From Clostridia bacterium (GTDB lineage Bacteria > Bacillota > Clostridia > Christensenellales > CAG-138), in NCBI GenBank assembly GCA_017523925.1, contig JAFWVQ010000037.1, forward strand, positions 48,148 through 112,147: a stretch of 64,000 nucleotides of DNA. The letters run 5' to 3'. Position numbers and translations under genes: made by a program. Below are positions 17,261 to 26,053 of this stretch, one piece after another. Numbering within the stretch: the stretch's first letter is position 1; each line of letters opens with the position of its first letter. Below the pieces are notes generated by a model. That model did no database searches, had not been told where the DNA came from, and was given only the letters and a program-made list of their open reading frames with translations.

Positions 17261-19102
17261 TTACTGGTCCTCCGGATTATAAACCTCATTTAGGAAACCG
17301 TATCGACCTTCATTTCTGTTTCTGGAGAACCTGATTACATGTATGCCGTTTTCTTCGCTCTCATCCGGAATGAACGGCATACGCTTTGTTTGCTCCACAA
17401 TGATTACTTGGCGTTCGTGAGCGTGAGAAATAAGGTACTCTATGAAATTCTGCTTAATCGTATCACTTTGTTCTTTGTGCTCTGCCTCTGATAATTGGGT
17501 CAGCGAAGAGTCTACGGCATAAAAACCGGGTGCGTTTCTGTCAAGATCGATAAGGTATCCGCTCATCGCAAGCGTGGTGATCGTGTTGAGTATTCCGCAA
17601 AAACCTCCGCCCATTGAAACAGACTTTTTGAAACCTCCGATTTCGATGTCAAAGTTTTCCATGTTCAGTCTTGCAGAGGCAGCTCCGCCGATTTTCGACG
17701 CTTGCAGTATTTCCCTTAGCTTTTCCTCAAAGCCGTGAATGATATCGTAATCGTAATCCTCGAAGATGTTGTGTTCAGAGGGTTTCGAAGTCTCTGCGGT
17801 TTCTTTGCTGAACAACTCGCTTCTATACTGCGTTTCGCTCTGGCAAACCATCTCTAATTCACTTGAAAGACGTATCAAGCTTAGCTGTTGTTCCAATTTC
17901 TTTTCAAAAACAGCTAATTGAGGCTGCAGCTGTTCGGTAATCAGTGCATCAAGAGCCTTTTTCTTATCCTCTAAAGAATGAATTGCGGCTATAATGTTTT
18001 CCTGCTGGCGTTCTACGCTTTTCTGCGCTTCACTCAGCTCTGCCAAATGACCTTTGATTTTTTCGAGTTCAGCGGCTGATGCGCCAATAAACGAAGCATC
18101 CTGTACCCGTTCGGTTTCTTCCCCGCATATAGGGCATTTGATTCTTTTGCGAATTGGCCGGATGGCTGACGCCCCATCAACAATAAAGCCAATTCGGCGT
18201 ATATCGGATTGATATTGCTGACGGAGAACATCAAAATGATGTGCCACAGTTCGAGATTCGGATAGTTTCCCATTCAACTCAAAAATCTGCGCCATTAGCT
18301 GCTGGCTTTCCCGGGCGGCGGCGTCCACTTGTGCTTGCAACTCTTCAATTTCTTTTCTAACCAGCACAACACTTGAGCGAGGGTCTGCAATACCGCAGGC
18401 TGATAGCGTTTCCTCTAATGTTTCACGCCGTCTTGCATACTCAGTGACTTTCTTTTGAATGTATTCAATAAGAGCTTTTTTCTTGGCCTCGCTTATTTTC
18501 GGGTCTTCATCTGCAGTGAGATCGTTTGCATCCTTCCCTGTTAAGAGAAATAGCAGGACAGCGGCGGATGCCGTATATCCTACGCTCCCCGGTGCCAGCA
18601 AGGCGGAGCTTTCTCGTGCTACATCTGCCTGCCGAATGAAAAACAGATGAAGCATGCTTCTCCATGTTAAGCTCTGTGTTTTTGATCCTTCTTTAGCTGA
18701 ACGAACAGAATGAGGCTCGTCAATACCGAGGAGATGAAGATACAAGGCGTTAATGTTCTTCTTTGCTGTATTGCCGACGCTGTAAATCCCATGATCCACT
18801 GTAGGATCAGTACCACTGATGGAAATTTTCGTATCACCGATTTTGCGCTCAAGGATGACAGTACCGTTGTCTGTCACCAAATGGAGTGTAATACGCTCAT
18901 AGCCATAGTTGTTGTCAACAATCTTTGACGGACGATCCTTTTTAGGATAAAAGCCAAATACATAATCAAGGCAGTCCATTACAAGGCTCTTTCCTGTATT
19001 GGATGGACCGAGAATAAAATTCAAGCCCGGCTTAAATTCTATTACTGTTGTTTTGTGTCCGCCGCCGGTCACAACGAGTTTTTCAAAATAGAATCTATTC
19101 AT
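17261..19102 (-). CDS. SMC/Rad50-like ABC ATPase of an ABC-3C-type cassette
   Basis: The 613-residue protein has a Walker A at residues 32-39 (GPSNTGKS). Two long coiled coils flank a CPICG zinc-hook-like centre near residue 325. The C-terminal ABC half has a GGG signature-like stretch (SVSMGGGFCGIL) and Walker B ending in FYAVDSS. This is the layout of SMC/Rad50-like ATPases, which bind DNA or DNA ends with ATP. It is the last gene of a three-gene operon with 8- and 4-base overlaps. That layout matches the ABC-three-component (ABC-3C) conflict systems known from comparative genomics. CAGGAG precedes the ATG inside the end of the middle gene. The role is inferred from family and context. Confidence 0.8.
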   Translation of the reverse strand: MNRFYFEKLVVTGGGHKTTVIEFKPGLNFILGPSNTGKSLVMDCLDYVFGFYPKKDRPSKIVDNNYGYERITLHLVTDNGTVILERKIGDTKISISGTDPTVDHGIYSVGNTAKKNINALYLHLLGIDEPHSVRSAKEGSKTQSLTWRSMLHLFFIRQADVARESSALLAPGSVGYTASAAVLLFLLTGKDANDLTADEDPKISEAKKKALIEYIQKKVTEYARRRETLEETLSACGIADPRSSVVLVRKEIEELQAQVDAAARESQQLMAQIFELNGKLSESRTVAHHFDVLRQQYQSDIRRIGFIVDGASAIRPIRKRIKCPICGEETERVQDASFIGASAAELEKIKGHLAELSEAQKSVERQQENIIAAIHSLEDKKKALDALITEQLQPQLAVFEKKLEQQLSLIRLSSELEMVCQSETQYRSELFSKETAETSKPSEHNIFEDYDYDIIHGFEEKLREILQASKIGGAASARLNMENFDIEIGGFKKSVSMGGGFCGILNTITTLAMSGYLIDLDRNAPGFYAVDSSLTQLSEAEHKEQSDTIKQNFIEYLISHAHERQVIIVEQTKRMPFIPDESEENGIHVIRFSRNRNEGRYGFLNEVYNPEDQ

Positions 19103-19559
19103 GCCAAGTCTCCTGTAGTGATTGAATGGTGAGCCTGTTGATCTCCTTCAACATGTCAGCCGCATCTGCATTTTCGAATTGATCGATTACGGCTTTAACT
19201 GCGAGAACGTATTCCTTTGCATAACTGCTCGTGAGTTTGCCGCATACTGTTTTACCCGCCTCCATAATAGAATACCTGTAGCCGCTTGAAGTAGGATGCA
19301 ACCGAATGCATCCATCTAAAACGAGATTTTTTAAAGCAAGAGAAACCAATTGCTTTCTCGCGGGAAACTCGCTGTATCTGTAGTTGTTATTCCCATGAAG
19401 GTTCTCATCCAGCAACCCAAAGTCAGCGGCATAAACAGCTATAAAGTCAATCGCTCCGATTTGCTGTTCGTCTAATCTTAATGGCGAGAGTTCGTTCAGC
19501 ATTAGAAGGATACGAAGGGATATTTCAAAGGAAGAACCGACGGCTGATTCATTCATCAT
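19095..19559 (-). CDS. ABC-3C middle component-like protein
   Basis: A 154-residue protein is encoded between the ABC ATPase and the first gene of the cassette. Its ATG (19559) overlaps the upstream stop as ATGA and is preceded by AAGGAAGGG; an earlier in-frame ATG at 19580 would lie inside the upstream gene. The sequence is helical with a winged-helix feel (DEQQIGAIDFIAVYAADFG, then an LVSLALKNLVLDGCIRL turn). This fits the 'middle component' class that links the ATPase to the effector in ABC-3C systems. It has no catalytic motif. Tight coupling implies fixed stoichiometry with its partners. Confidence 0.7.
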   Translation of the reverse strand: MMNESAVGSSFEISLRILLMLNELSPLRLDEQQIGAIDFIAVYAADFGLLDENLHGNNNYRYSEFPARKQLVSLALKNLVLDGCIRLHPTSSGYRYSIMEAGKTVCGKLTSSYAKEYVLAVKAVIDQFENADAADMLKEINRLTIQSLQETWHE

Positions 19560-20485
19560 TTCTTTCCCTTCCTTATCCATGTCAGTTTTCCGTCATTCAC
19601 AAGATGGTGACATACCCCTTTTTTGATCTTCCCACTAATCCAGTACGGAGATGAACTGAGTATGTAGTTTGTTACCGGGGCAATTACTGCCTGCTCCATA
19701 ACGGCGAGCATGCGTTCATAACCATTTGAGTGTGTACGTCTTTCGGTATCCTTTACGCTATCAAAAGTCTCGGCTTTCAGAACATCAAACTGACCTGTCA
19801 AACTGCTGCCTTTTAGTTCAAGCACACCTCGGCGTATTGTTTCTGCGGCGTAATAATCAATTCGGCGGTCTTCCAAGTCATCTGAGTAATTAGGAAATAA
19901 GAGGAGATCATCTGCTGTAAAAACACCCCTTCCCTCGGCGTCAGCATATGCTCGACACAATTCGTCGATATATATCTGTTCATCTTGAGTCGCTGCCTGC
20001 GGAACCGGCACATTTGCCGGTCGAGGAAGCGACTTTATTTTTTCCTGAATATCATTGATCAGCTTTAAGTCAATCTCCGCTTCCTTTTCAGCTTGAGTTG
20101 TTGGGGAACCGTTGATAATGTCCAATATTATGCGTTCCAACAGATCAGCGCAATCGTTTGAAGGATCATTGACTTCGACGCCAATACTTTTTAACCATGC
20201 CACTACATTATCGTAGGAGTCGGACTCGTCCATCCTTTCCCATATCCAATCAGAGAATTTGCTCTTATCGCGGTGGTCGTAAAGATACTGCGCATCTTTA
20301 GGCTGAATCGTACGGGTGCCTTTTATGTAGCGGTATTGCGTGTCGGATTGTCGATTCAACAGTTTACAGGAGTCCATAGCGGCATCTTGTACGAAGTTTC
20401 CGACAATTTCTATGAAATACTCATGCTCAGATTTGCCGAACGAAATGAACGGCGAAAGGCCTGTAGCATATTCAGAAAACGTCAT
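19556..20485 (-). CDS. ABC-3C first-gene product (effector/adaptor component)
   Basis: The 309-residue protein heads the three-gene cassette. The N-terminal part (about 1-130) is unrecognised. The C-terminal half (about 190-309) is the part I associate with the conserved C-terminal domain of ABC-3C proteins (TERRTHSNGYERMLAVM, then YWISGKIKKGVCHHLVNDG). No nuclease motif stands out, so the effector activity is unknown. It probably senses invading DNA or phage and is controlled by the ATPase. The start at 20485 has a weak GGGGG site. A tandem GTCCGAGAG repeat lies 34 bases upstream. Confidence 0.65.
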   Translation of the reverse strand: MTFSEYATGLSPFISFGKSEHEYFIEIVGNFVQDAAMDSCKLLNRQSDTQYRYIKGTRTIQPKDAQYLYDHRDKSKFSDWIWERMDESDSYDNVVAWLKSIGVEVNDPSNDCADLLERIILDIINGSPTTQAEKEAEIDLKLINDIQEKIKSLPRPANVPVPQAATQDEQIYIDELCRAYADAEGRGVFTADDLLLFPNYSDDLEDRRIDYYAAETIRRGVLELKGSSLTGQFDVLKAETFDSVKDTERRTHSNGYERMLAVMEQAVIAPVTNYILSSSPYWISGKIKKGVCHHLVNDGKLTWIRKGKK

Positions 20486-20518
20486 TCACTATTACCCCCT
20501 GTTTAAGTATTCACCTCT

Positions 20519-20552
20519 GTCCGAGAGTGTCCGAGAGCGTCCGACCAGTCCG
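20519..20552. repeat. Tandem GTCCGAGAG repeats upstream of the ABC-3C operon
   Basis: GTCCGAGAGT (20519), GTCCGAGAGC (20529), GTCCGACCA (20539) and GTCCG (20548) repeat every 9-10 bases, one helical turn. They lie between a leftward extended -10 (TGGTATAAT on the minus strand, 20662-20669) and the first ABC-3C start codon. They may bind a regulator or act in the mRNA leader. Confidence 0.6.
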
Positions 20553-20772
20553 TTTTTCACAATCACGACTTTGCTAAAATGATGCATGTAAGGAGGGCTG
20601 ATAGGAAATCGCGTTCAAACTCTCATGCTGTTATAGCAGTAAAAGCAGAGCGGATATGGTGATTATACCACATCAAGAACGCATTTTCTACACAGTTTGC
20701 AGATTTCCATTCTGTAAACAAATAGACAGTTTTCCTTACTGCGCAGGCTTTAGTGAAAGCGAGGTGAATGAT

Positions 20773-20910
20773 ATGGCTAAAAACAGCAAACAGACTTCAA
20801 AAGCCGTTGCATCGAAGGCAAGTAGGATCTTAAAGGACCGTCGCTACGGTAAAGACTCCAAGTCCGTGGCCGGCAGCGCTCTGACTCAGACCAGACCGGG
20901 CAAGAAGTAA
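20773..20910 (+). CDS. Small basic Ala/Ser/Lys-rich protein
   Basis: The protein has 45 residues and starts at ATG 20773 behind GAGGTG (earlier in-frame starts lack a site). It is rich in Lys, Ser and Ala (SKQTSKAVASKASRIL) and ends in PGKK. I recall similar short proteins with AGSALTQ-like ends in many bacteria, often unannotated and sometimes near restriction or ABC-type defence genes. It reads divergently from the ABC-3C operon. It may be DNA-binding or a small partner; there is no direct evidence. Confidence 0.6.
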   Translation: MAKNSKQTSKAVASKASRILKDRRYGKDSKSVAGSALTQTRPGKK

Positions 20911-21207
20911 CATTACCAATTGATGGGCGGCGACAGATTAATCAATCAGCCCGCCCACCTCCTATGGGGGGCAAATCATATAAATTAGTCCGTATAACGC
21001 ATGCAGTAAAACGCACCGGCTGATCACCGGCGGCTCAACGGTTCATTGCATTTAACTTAATACTGAAACGGCTGACCATTGAGCGGGAAGCCGCGACCGG
21101 AATGGAGATATCTTCATTCGGTATGCGGTCAATTTGTCCTGCCTCCTTTTGCCGATACCTCCATTCCCCAAAACGGATGGAGGTTTTTTTCTAAAAGGAG
21201 CAGAACA
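20911..21207 (+). promoter_or_regulatory. Structured leader with intrinsic terminator before the sigma-like gene (candidate attenuator)
   Basis: This 297-base gap holds no gene that I can support. A terminator lies at 21157-21190: ACCTCCATTC pairs with GGATGGAGGT (one G-T pair), followed by seven Ts, and ends only 17 bases before the next ATG. An upstream segment GGAATGGAG (21099-21107) is perfectly complementary to CTCCATTCC (21159-21167) in the terminator's left arm, so a mutually exclusive anti-terminator is possible. Further up, GCTCAACGG and TTGAGC can also pair. This is the layout of an attenuator or riboswitch-like leader. Confidence 0.5.
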
Positions 21208-21687
21208 ATGAAAATCACAGTATACTACGAAGACAACCGCGAAAAAACGACCATCGAGGTACCCGACTCGGACTGCGAGGTAATGATCGAGGAGGATTAC
21301 CGCAGCCGTCTCGAGTCAGTGGAGGACAAGTCCTGCGTCGTCCGCAGAACCGCACAGCAGATCATGGACGAGGAGTGCAACAAGCCCACTTACAACAATC
21401 ATCACGCCGAGACCCGCAGGCACGTTTCGCTTGAGGCTTACGATCCTATGGGCGATACGCTCACAGGAGACGGCGATTCATTCTCAGAGATCGGCGAGGA
21501 TGAGATCGGAAGGCTTTACGAGGCAATGAAAAAGCTCGACCCAAGTCAGCGCCGGATTCTCCGTCTCGTGTTTTTTGAAGGCATGAAGCAGAAGGACTTA
21601 GCCGAGGCTGAAGGGATCACCCCATCCGCCCTCAATCAGCGTTTGACCGTTATTCTCAAAAAGCTGAAGGACGCGCTCTCGAATTAA
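21208..21687 (+). CDS. Sigma-70 region 4-like transcription factor
   Basis: The start is ATG 21208 behind AAAAGGAG, just past the leader terminator; the in-frame upstream extension lies in the leader. The 159-residue protein has an N-terminal beta-like part (MKITVYYEDNREKTTIEV). Its last 60 residues are a typical sigma region 4 HTH (YEAMKKLDPSQRRILRLVFF, then QKDLAEAEGITPSALNQRL). Region 2 is missing, so it cannot act as a full sigma factor. It may be a phage or mobile-element activator that remodels promoter choice. It is the first gene that fits with the prophage to its right and could drive its early or late promoters. Confidence 0.75.
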   Translation: MKITVYYEDNREKTTIEVPDSDCEVMIEEDYRSRLESVEDKSCVVRRTAQQIMDEECNKPTYNNHHAETRRHVSLEAYDPMGDTLTGDGDSFSEIGEDEIGRLYEAMKKLDPSQRRILRLVFFEGMKQKDLAEAEGITPSALNQRLTVILKKLKDALSN

Positions 21688-21779
21688 ATATATTTTCTTC
21701 GCAGACTTAATTTTGGCCTTTTCCGTGGACTGCTTATGAAGGGCAATGAGAAAACCGCTCTTCGGAAAGGAAACAGCGA

Positions 21780-22007
21780 ATGAGACACAATTTGAAGATC
21801 ACTGTCTCAAAGGAAAGAGCCAACGGCGGGATCGTCGCCTGCAGGCGCGTAACGGTCAGGGAAAGACTGCTCCGCTTCCTGCTCGGCAGGCCCGTAAGGC
21901 TCACGGTGCTCGTGCCGGGAGACAGCGTGGATGAGGTAGCCATTAGTGAGAGCAAGGAAGGAGGCGGAGAGAATGACGACGCGCAGTCAGTTTGTGTCGG
22001 CGCTTGA
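21780..22007 (+). CDS. Phage hypothetical protein
   Basis: The 75-residue protein starts at ATG 21780 behind GGAAAGGAAA. It has an N-terminal RHNLKITVSKERANGG stretch and a basic central part (RVTVRERLLRFLLGR) and ends in an acidic tail. There is no membrane helix. It is the first gene of the phage replication operon and overlaps the next by 35 bases. I do not recognise the family; the position suggests an early DNA-metabolism accessory protein. Confidence 0.6.
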   Translation: MRHNLKITVSKERANGGIVACRRVTVRERLLRFLLGRPVRLTVLVPGDSVDEVAISESKEGGGENDDAQSVCVGA

Positions 22008-22320
22008 GGAGCTCAGGGAGAGCGCCGTCAGACTGGTCAAGGCTTCGGATGCGCTTCTTGAGATAGCAAGGGGCGAAAAGGAGGAGACGCAGCCGTCGGA
22101 ATCCGAAGCCGAGAAGAAGGAAACGAAGCCCGCGGAGCAAACCGAAAAGCCGGTATCCCTCGCGGAGGTTCGAGCTCTGCTTGCAGAAAAGTCGAGGGAC
22201 GGCTTCACCGCAGAGGTCAGGGCGATCATCGTCTCCCACGGCGCGAACAAGCTCTCGGAGATCGATCCCTCCGAGTACGCGGCGGTTATGAAGGAAGCGG
22301 AGGGTATCGGAAATGGGTAA
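21973..22320 (+). CDS. Phage early protein, helical, acidic middle
   Basis: The 115-residue protein starts at ATG 21973 behind GGAGGCGGAGAG, inside the end of the previous gene. The N-terminus is a helix (SQFVSALEELRESAVRLV), the middle is Glu/Lys/Pro-rich and likely disordered, and the C-terminus (VRALLAEKSRDGFTAEVRAI) is a small helical domain. Similar proteins occur in Clostridia phages immediately before the DUF2800 gene, sometimes with a misleading 'rRNA biogenesis' label. A role in replication or recombination is inferred from position only. Confidence 0.65.
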   Translation: MTTRSQFVSALEELRESAVRLVKASDALLEIARGEKEETQPSESEAEKKETKPAEQTEKPVSLAEVRALLAEKSRDGFTAEVRAIIVSHGANKLSEIDPSEYAAVMKEAEGIGNG

Positions 22321-23437
22321 GCACGCTCTGCTCTCCGCTTCATCAAGCGCGAGGTGGCTCAACTGTCCTCCGTCCGCGAGGCTCGGCGAGAGCATTCCCG
22401 ACAAGGGAAGCGAGTACGCGAAGGAGGGTACAGACGCTCACAGTCTTTGCGAGTACAAGCTCAAAAAGCTGCTCGGAATTGACGCCGCGGATCCTACCGA
22501 AAACCTCGACAGCTTCAACGGCGAGATGGAGGAATGCGCGGAAAGCTATGCCGCCTACGTTCTTGAACTCGTCGAAAAGGCTAAGGAGACCTGTCCCGAT
22601 CCGGTCGTGCTCGTCGAGCAGCGGGTCGATTTCTCCCGATACGTGGAGAGCGGCTTCGGCACCGCCGACTGCATTGTGATCGCCGACGGGACTATGAACG
22701 TCGTCGATTACAAGCACGGCAAGGGCGTTGAAGTCTCAGCCGAAAACAACCCGCAGATGATGCTTTACGCTCTCGGAGCTCTGGAGATATTCGACTGCAT
22801 CTACGATATCGACGAGGTGCGGATGACCATCTTCCAGCCGAGGCTCGGAAACGTCAGCGTCAGCGAAATGACGAAGGCCGCCCTTATCGAATGGGCGAAC
22901 GGCGAGCTCTCCGAAAAAGCCAAGTTAGCGTATGAAGGCGGCGGCGAGTATTCCTGCGGCGAATGGTGCAGGTTCTGCAAGGCGAAGGCTGTGTGCCGCA
23001 AACGCGCCGAGGAGAATCTCCGAATGGCTCGGTACGATTTCGCTACAGCCGACACGCTCGACGAAACGGAGATCGCCGCCGTACTCGACCGCGCGGACGA
23101 GCTTGCCGCGTGGGTGACGGACGTGAAGGAATACGCTCTTTCTCAGGCTCTGCAGGGCATCAGGTATCCCGGCTACAAGGTGGTCGAGGGACGCTCTGCA
23201 AGAAAATACTCGAACGAGGAGCTGGTCGCGAGAGTGGTGAGCGATGCGGGATACGATCCCTACGCTCACAAGGTGCTCGGCCTTACCGAGATGCAGAAGC
23301 TCCTCGGCAGACAGAAATTCAACGAAATGCTCTCGGCTTACGTAGTGAAGCCGCAGGGCAAGCCGGTACTCGTGCCGGAAGACGACAAAAGACCAAATAT
23401 GAACACAGCGCAAAACGATTTCAAGGAGGAAAACTAA
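22313..23437 (+). CDS. DUF2800 PD-(D/E)xK nuclease (Cas4/RecB-like)
   Basis: This 374-residue protein begins with the family's characteristic SASSSARWLNCPPS. The nuclease core is visible as a conserved Asp region (VESGFGTADCIVIADG) and NVVDYKHGKG, where D-x-K supplies metal ligands. Near residue 215 a cysteine cluster (C-xx-W-C-xx-C, then C) resembles the iron-sulphur cluster of Cas4/AddB nucleases. It probably processes DNA ends for recombination together with the next gene's ssDNA-binding protein. It overlaps the previous gene by 8 bases and is followed by DUF2815 one base later, so the two are translationally linked. Confidence 0.85.
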   Translation: MGKHALLSASSSARWLNCPPSARLGESIPDKGSEYAKEGTDAHSLCEYKLKKLLGIDAADPTENLDSFNGEMEECAESYAAYVLELVEKAKETCPDPVVLVEQRVDFSRYVESGFGTADCIVIADGTMNVVDYKHGKGVEVSAENNPQMMLYALGALEIFDCIYDIDEVRMTIFQPRLGNVSVSEMTKAALIEWANGELSEKAKLAYEGGGEYSCGEWCRFCKAKAVCRKRAEENLRMARYDFATADTLDETEIAAVLDRADELAAWVTDVKEYALSQALQGIRYPGYKVVEGRSARKYSNEELVARVVSDAGYDPYAHKVLGLTEMQKLLGRQKFNEMLSAYVVKPQGKPVLVPEDDKRPNMNTAQNDFKEEN

Positions 23438-23438
23438 A

Positions 23439-24002
23439 ATGTCAACCATTACCAATCCCACCAAGGTCATCACCGGGCCCCAGACCAGATGGTCCTACGC
23501 AAACGTATGGAACCCCAAGAGCATCAACGGCGGCAAGCCGAAGTATTCCGTCAGTCTCATCATCCCCAAGAGCGACGTGAGGACGGTCGAGAAGATCAAG
23601 GCCGCCATTAAGGCGGCGTATGAGGAGGGCGAAAGCAAGCTGAAGGGAAACGGCAAATCCGTGCCGCCCCTCTCGGCAATCAAGACTCCTCTACGTGACG
23701 GCGATATCGAAAGACCCGACGACGAGACCTACAGGAACGCCTACTTCGTCAACGCGAACAGCGACACGGCTCCCGGCGTCGTTGACGCGGACAGGCAGCC
23801 CATTCTCGACACCTCCGAGGTGTACAGCGGAGTTTACGGCCGCGCAAGCATCAACTTCTACGCCTTCAACTCCAACGGCAACAGGGGCATAGCCTGCGGA
23901 CTCAACAATCTTCAGAAGATCCGCGACGGAGAGCCCCTCGGAGGCAAGGCGAGAGCGGAGGACGATTTCGCCTCGGCCGATGACGACGACTTCCTCAGCT
24001 GA
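23439..24002 (+). CDS. DUF2815 ssDNA-binding-like protein
   Basis: The protein has 187 residues, starting with ATG behind AAGGAGG. It opens TNPTKVITGPQTRWSYANVW and has the DUF2815 pattern, with an acidic tail (ADDDFASADDDDFLS) like that of single-stranded DNA-binding proteins, which contact partners through acidic C-termini. The family is found in phage replication modules between DUF2800 and the polymerase. It should coat single-stranded phage DNA during replication or recombination. No enzyme motif is present. Confidence 0.85.
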   Translation: MSTITNPTKVITGPQTRWSYANVWNPKSINGGKPKYSVSLIIPKSDVRTVEKIKAAIKAAYEEGESKLKGNGKSVPPLSAIKTPLRDGDIERPDDETYRNAYFVNANSDTAPGVVDADRQPILDTSEVYSGVYGRASINFYAFNSNGNRGIACGLNNLQKIRDGEPLGGKARAEDDFASADDDDFLS

Positions 24003-24059
24003 CAAAATGGAACCGGCGGGCGGAGCTGATCCGTCCGCCCTAAAAGCGAGGTGGTTAAT

Positions 24060-26048
24060 TTGAAGACGCTGTCAATCGACATTGAGAGCTTCAGCTCCGT
24101 CGATCTGAAGAAATGCGGGGTTTACAAATACGCCGAGTCTCCCGATTTCGAGATACTCCTTTTCGGATACTCCGTCGACGGAGGAGAAGTCAAAGTTGTC
24201 GACCTAACCGCCGGAGAAACGATCCCCGCGGATATCCTCAACGCTCTGACCGACGACCGCGTGAAGAAGTGGGCGTTCAACGCTCAGTTTGAAAGGGTGT
24301 GCCTGTCCCGGTATCTTTCCGATCTCGGAATAAGCCTCGATCCCTTTCGCGATGGTCATGTCCTCTCGCGGGAATGCGCCCGTTTCCTTCGTCCCGAGGG
24401 CTGGCGCTGCTCCATGGTGTGGGCGGCGACGCTCGGACTCCCTCTTTCCCTTGAGGGCGTAGGCTCGGTTCTGGGGCTTGAAAAGCAGAAGCTGACCGAA
24501 GGAAAGGAACTGATACGGTACTTCTGCTCACCCTGCAAGCCGACGGAAACGAACGGCGGCAGGAAGCGCAATCTTCCCTCGCACGATCCCGATAAATGGG
24601 AGCGTTTCAAGGCGTACAATGCGAGAGACGTTGAGGCTGAGATGGGGATACAAAGAAAACTGAACGGCTTCCCCGTATCCGACGCCATATGGGAGGAGTA
24701 TCACGTCGATCAGGAGATCAACGACCGGGGCGTTGGCGTAGATATGGAGCTGGTCGCGCAGGCGATCCGAATGGACGAGCTGTCAAGGGAAAAGCTTACG
24801 GCAGAAATGAAAAGGCTGACCGAGCTCGACAATCCCAACTCCGTGGCTCAAATGAAGCAATGGCTCATGGAGAACGGCATGGAGGTCGATTCCCTCGGCA
24901 AAAAGGAGGTCGCCGCTATGATAAAAGAATGCCCCGACGAGCTTCGTCCCGCGCTTGAGCTTCGACAGCAGCTTGCCAAATCGTCCGTAAAGAAATACGC
25001 CGCTATGCAGAACGCGGTTTGCGCCGACGGCCGCGCAAGGGGTATGTTCCGATTCTACGGAGCAAACCGAACCGGCCGATTTGCCGGAAGGATAATCCAG
25101 TTTCAGAACCTGCCCCAGAATCATCTGCCGGATCTGTCTGAAGCCCGTGCGCTTGTCCGCTCTGGCGATTACGATGCTGTCGAGACGATCTACGGCGATG
25201 TTCCCGATACGCTCTCGCAGCTGATTCGCACGGCGTTTGTTCCCCGTAAGGGTAGGACATTCTTCGTGTCCGACTTCTCCGCCATCGAGGCGAGGGTCAT
25301 CGCGTGGCTTGCCGGAGAACGCTGGCGTATGGACGTGTTCGCCGGAGGCGGCGACATATACTGTGCTTCCGCTTCACAGATGTTCAAGGTCCCCGTCGAG
25401 AAAAACGGCGTGAACGGACATCTGCGGCAGAAAGGTAAGATCGCGGAGCTGGCGTTAGGCTACGGCGGCTCGGTCGGAGCGCTCAAGGCGATGGGCGCGA
25501 TCGAAATGGGTCTGTCGGAGGAGGAGCTTCAGCCATTGGTCACGGCGTGGCGGGAATCCAATCCGAATATCGTAAAGCTCTGGTGGGACGTCGACCGCTG
25601 CGTTAAGGAGGTAGTCAAACGAAAATCGGACACGGAGCTTCACGGGCTGTATTTCGAGTGCCGCAGCGGGATGCTGTTCATCACGCTCCCCTCCGGAAGG
25701 AGGCTTGCGTACGTGAAGCCCCGTATCGGTGAGAACCGCTTCGGCGGCGAGTCCGTGACCTACGAGGGAGTCGGCGCGACGAAGAAATGGGAACGCCTCG
25801 AAAGCTACGGTCCCAAGTTCGTCGAGAACATAATCCAGGGCATGGCTCGGGACATTCTCTGCTATGCCATGAAGACCCTCCGTTGCTGCGACATAGTCGC
25901 GCATGTCCACGACGAGCTGATAATCGAAGCCGACCCGAAAACGTCGCTCAAGGCCGTATGCGAACAGATGGGCAGAACGCCGCCGTGGGCTGACGGGCTT
26001 CTGCTCCGCGCGGAAGGATACGCAACAGAATTCTACAGGAAGGACTGA
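24060..26048 (+). CDS. Phage family A DNA polymerase
   Basis: The protein has 662 residues. The 3'-5' exonuclease motifs are at the N-terminus (IDIES near residue 8, FNAQFE, and YNARDVEAE). The polymerase palm has motif A DFSAIEARV near residue 403, motif B with KIAELALGYGG near 460, and motif C HVHDE near 617. It therefore replicates phage DNA with proofreading. The start is TTG 24060: GAGGTGG lies just upstream, while the in-frame GTG at 24051 is part of that site. It sits in the replication operon with the primase and helicase. Confidence 0.95.
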   Translation: MKTLSIDIESFSSVDLKKCGVYKYAESPDFEILLFGYSVDGGEVKVVDLTAGETIPADILNALTDDRVKKWAFNAQFERVCLSRYLSDLGISLDPFRDGHVLSRECARFLRPEGWRCSMVWAATLGLPLSLEGVGSVLGLEKQKLTEGKELIRYFCSPCKPTETNGGRKRNLPSHDPDKWERFKAYNARDVEAEMGIQRKLNGFPVSDAIWEEYHVDQEINDRGVGVDMELVAQAIRMDELSREKLTAEMKRLTELDNPNSVAQMKQWLMENGMEVDSLGKKEVAAMIKECPDELRPALELRQQLAKSSVKKYAAMQNAVCADGRARGMFRFYGANRTGRFAGRIIQFQNLPQNHLPDLSEARALVRSGDYDAVETIYGDVPDTLSQLIRTAFVPRKGRTFFVSDFSAIEARVIAWLAGERWRMDVFAGGGDIYCASASQMFKVPVEKNGVNGHLRQKGKIAELALGYGGSVGALKAMGAIEMGLSEEELQPLVTAWRESNPNIVKLWWDVDRCVKEVVKRKSDTELHGLYFECRSGMLFITLPSGRRLAYVKPRIGENRFGGESVTYEGVGATKKWERLESYGPKFVENIIQGMARDILCYAMKTLRCCDIVAHVHDELIIEADPKTSLKAVCEQMGRTPPWADGLLLRAEGYATEFYRKD

Positions 26049-26053
26049 CAAGC

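Noticed and set aside
21734..22404. Minus-strand frames opposite the first phage genes
   Set aside because: Low-complexity, Leu/Arg-rich shadows of the + strand genes with no start signals.
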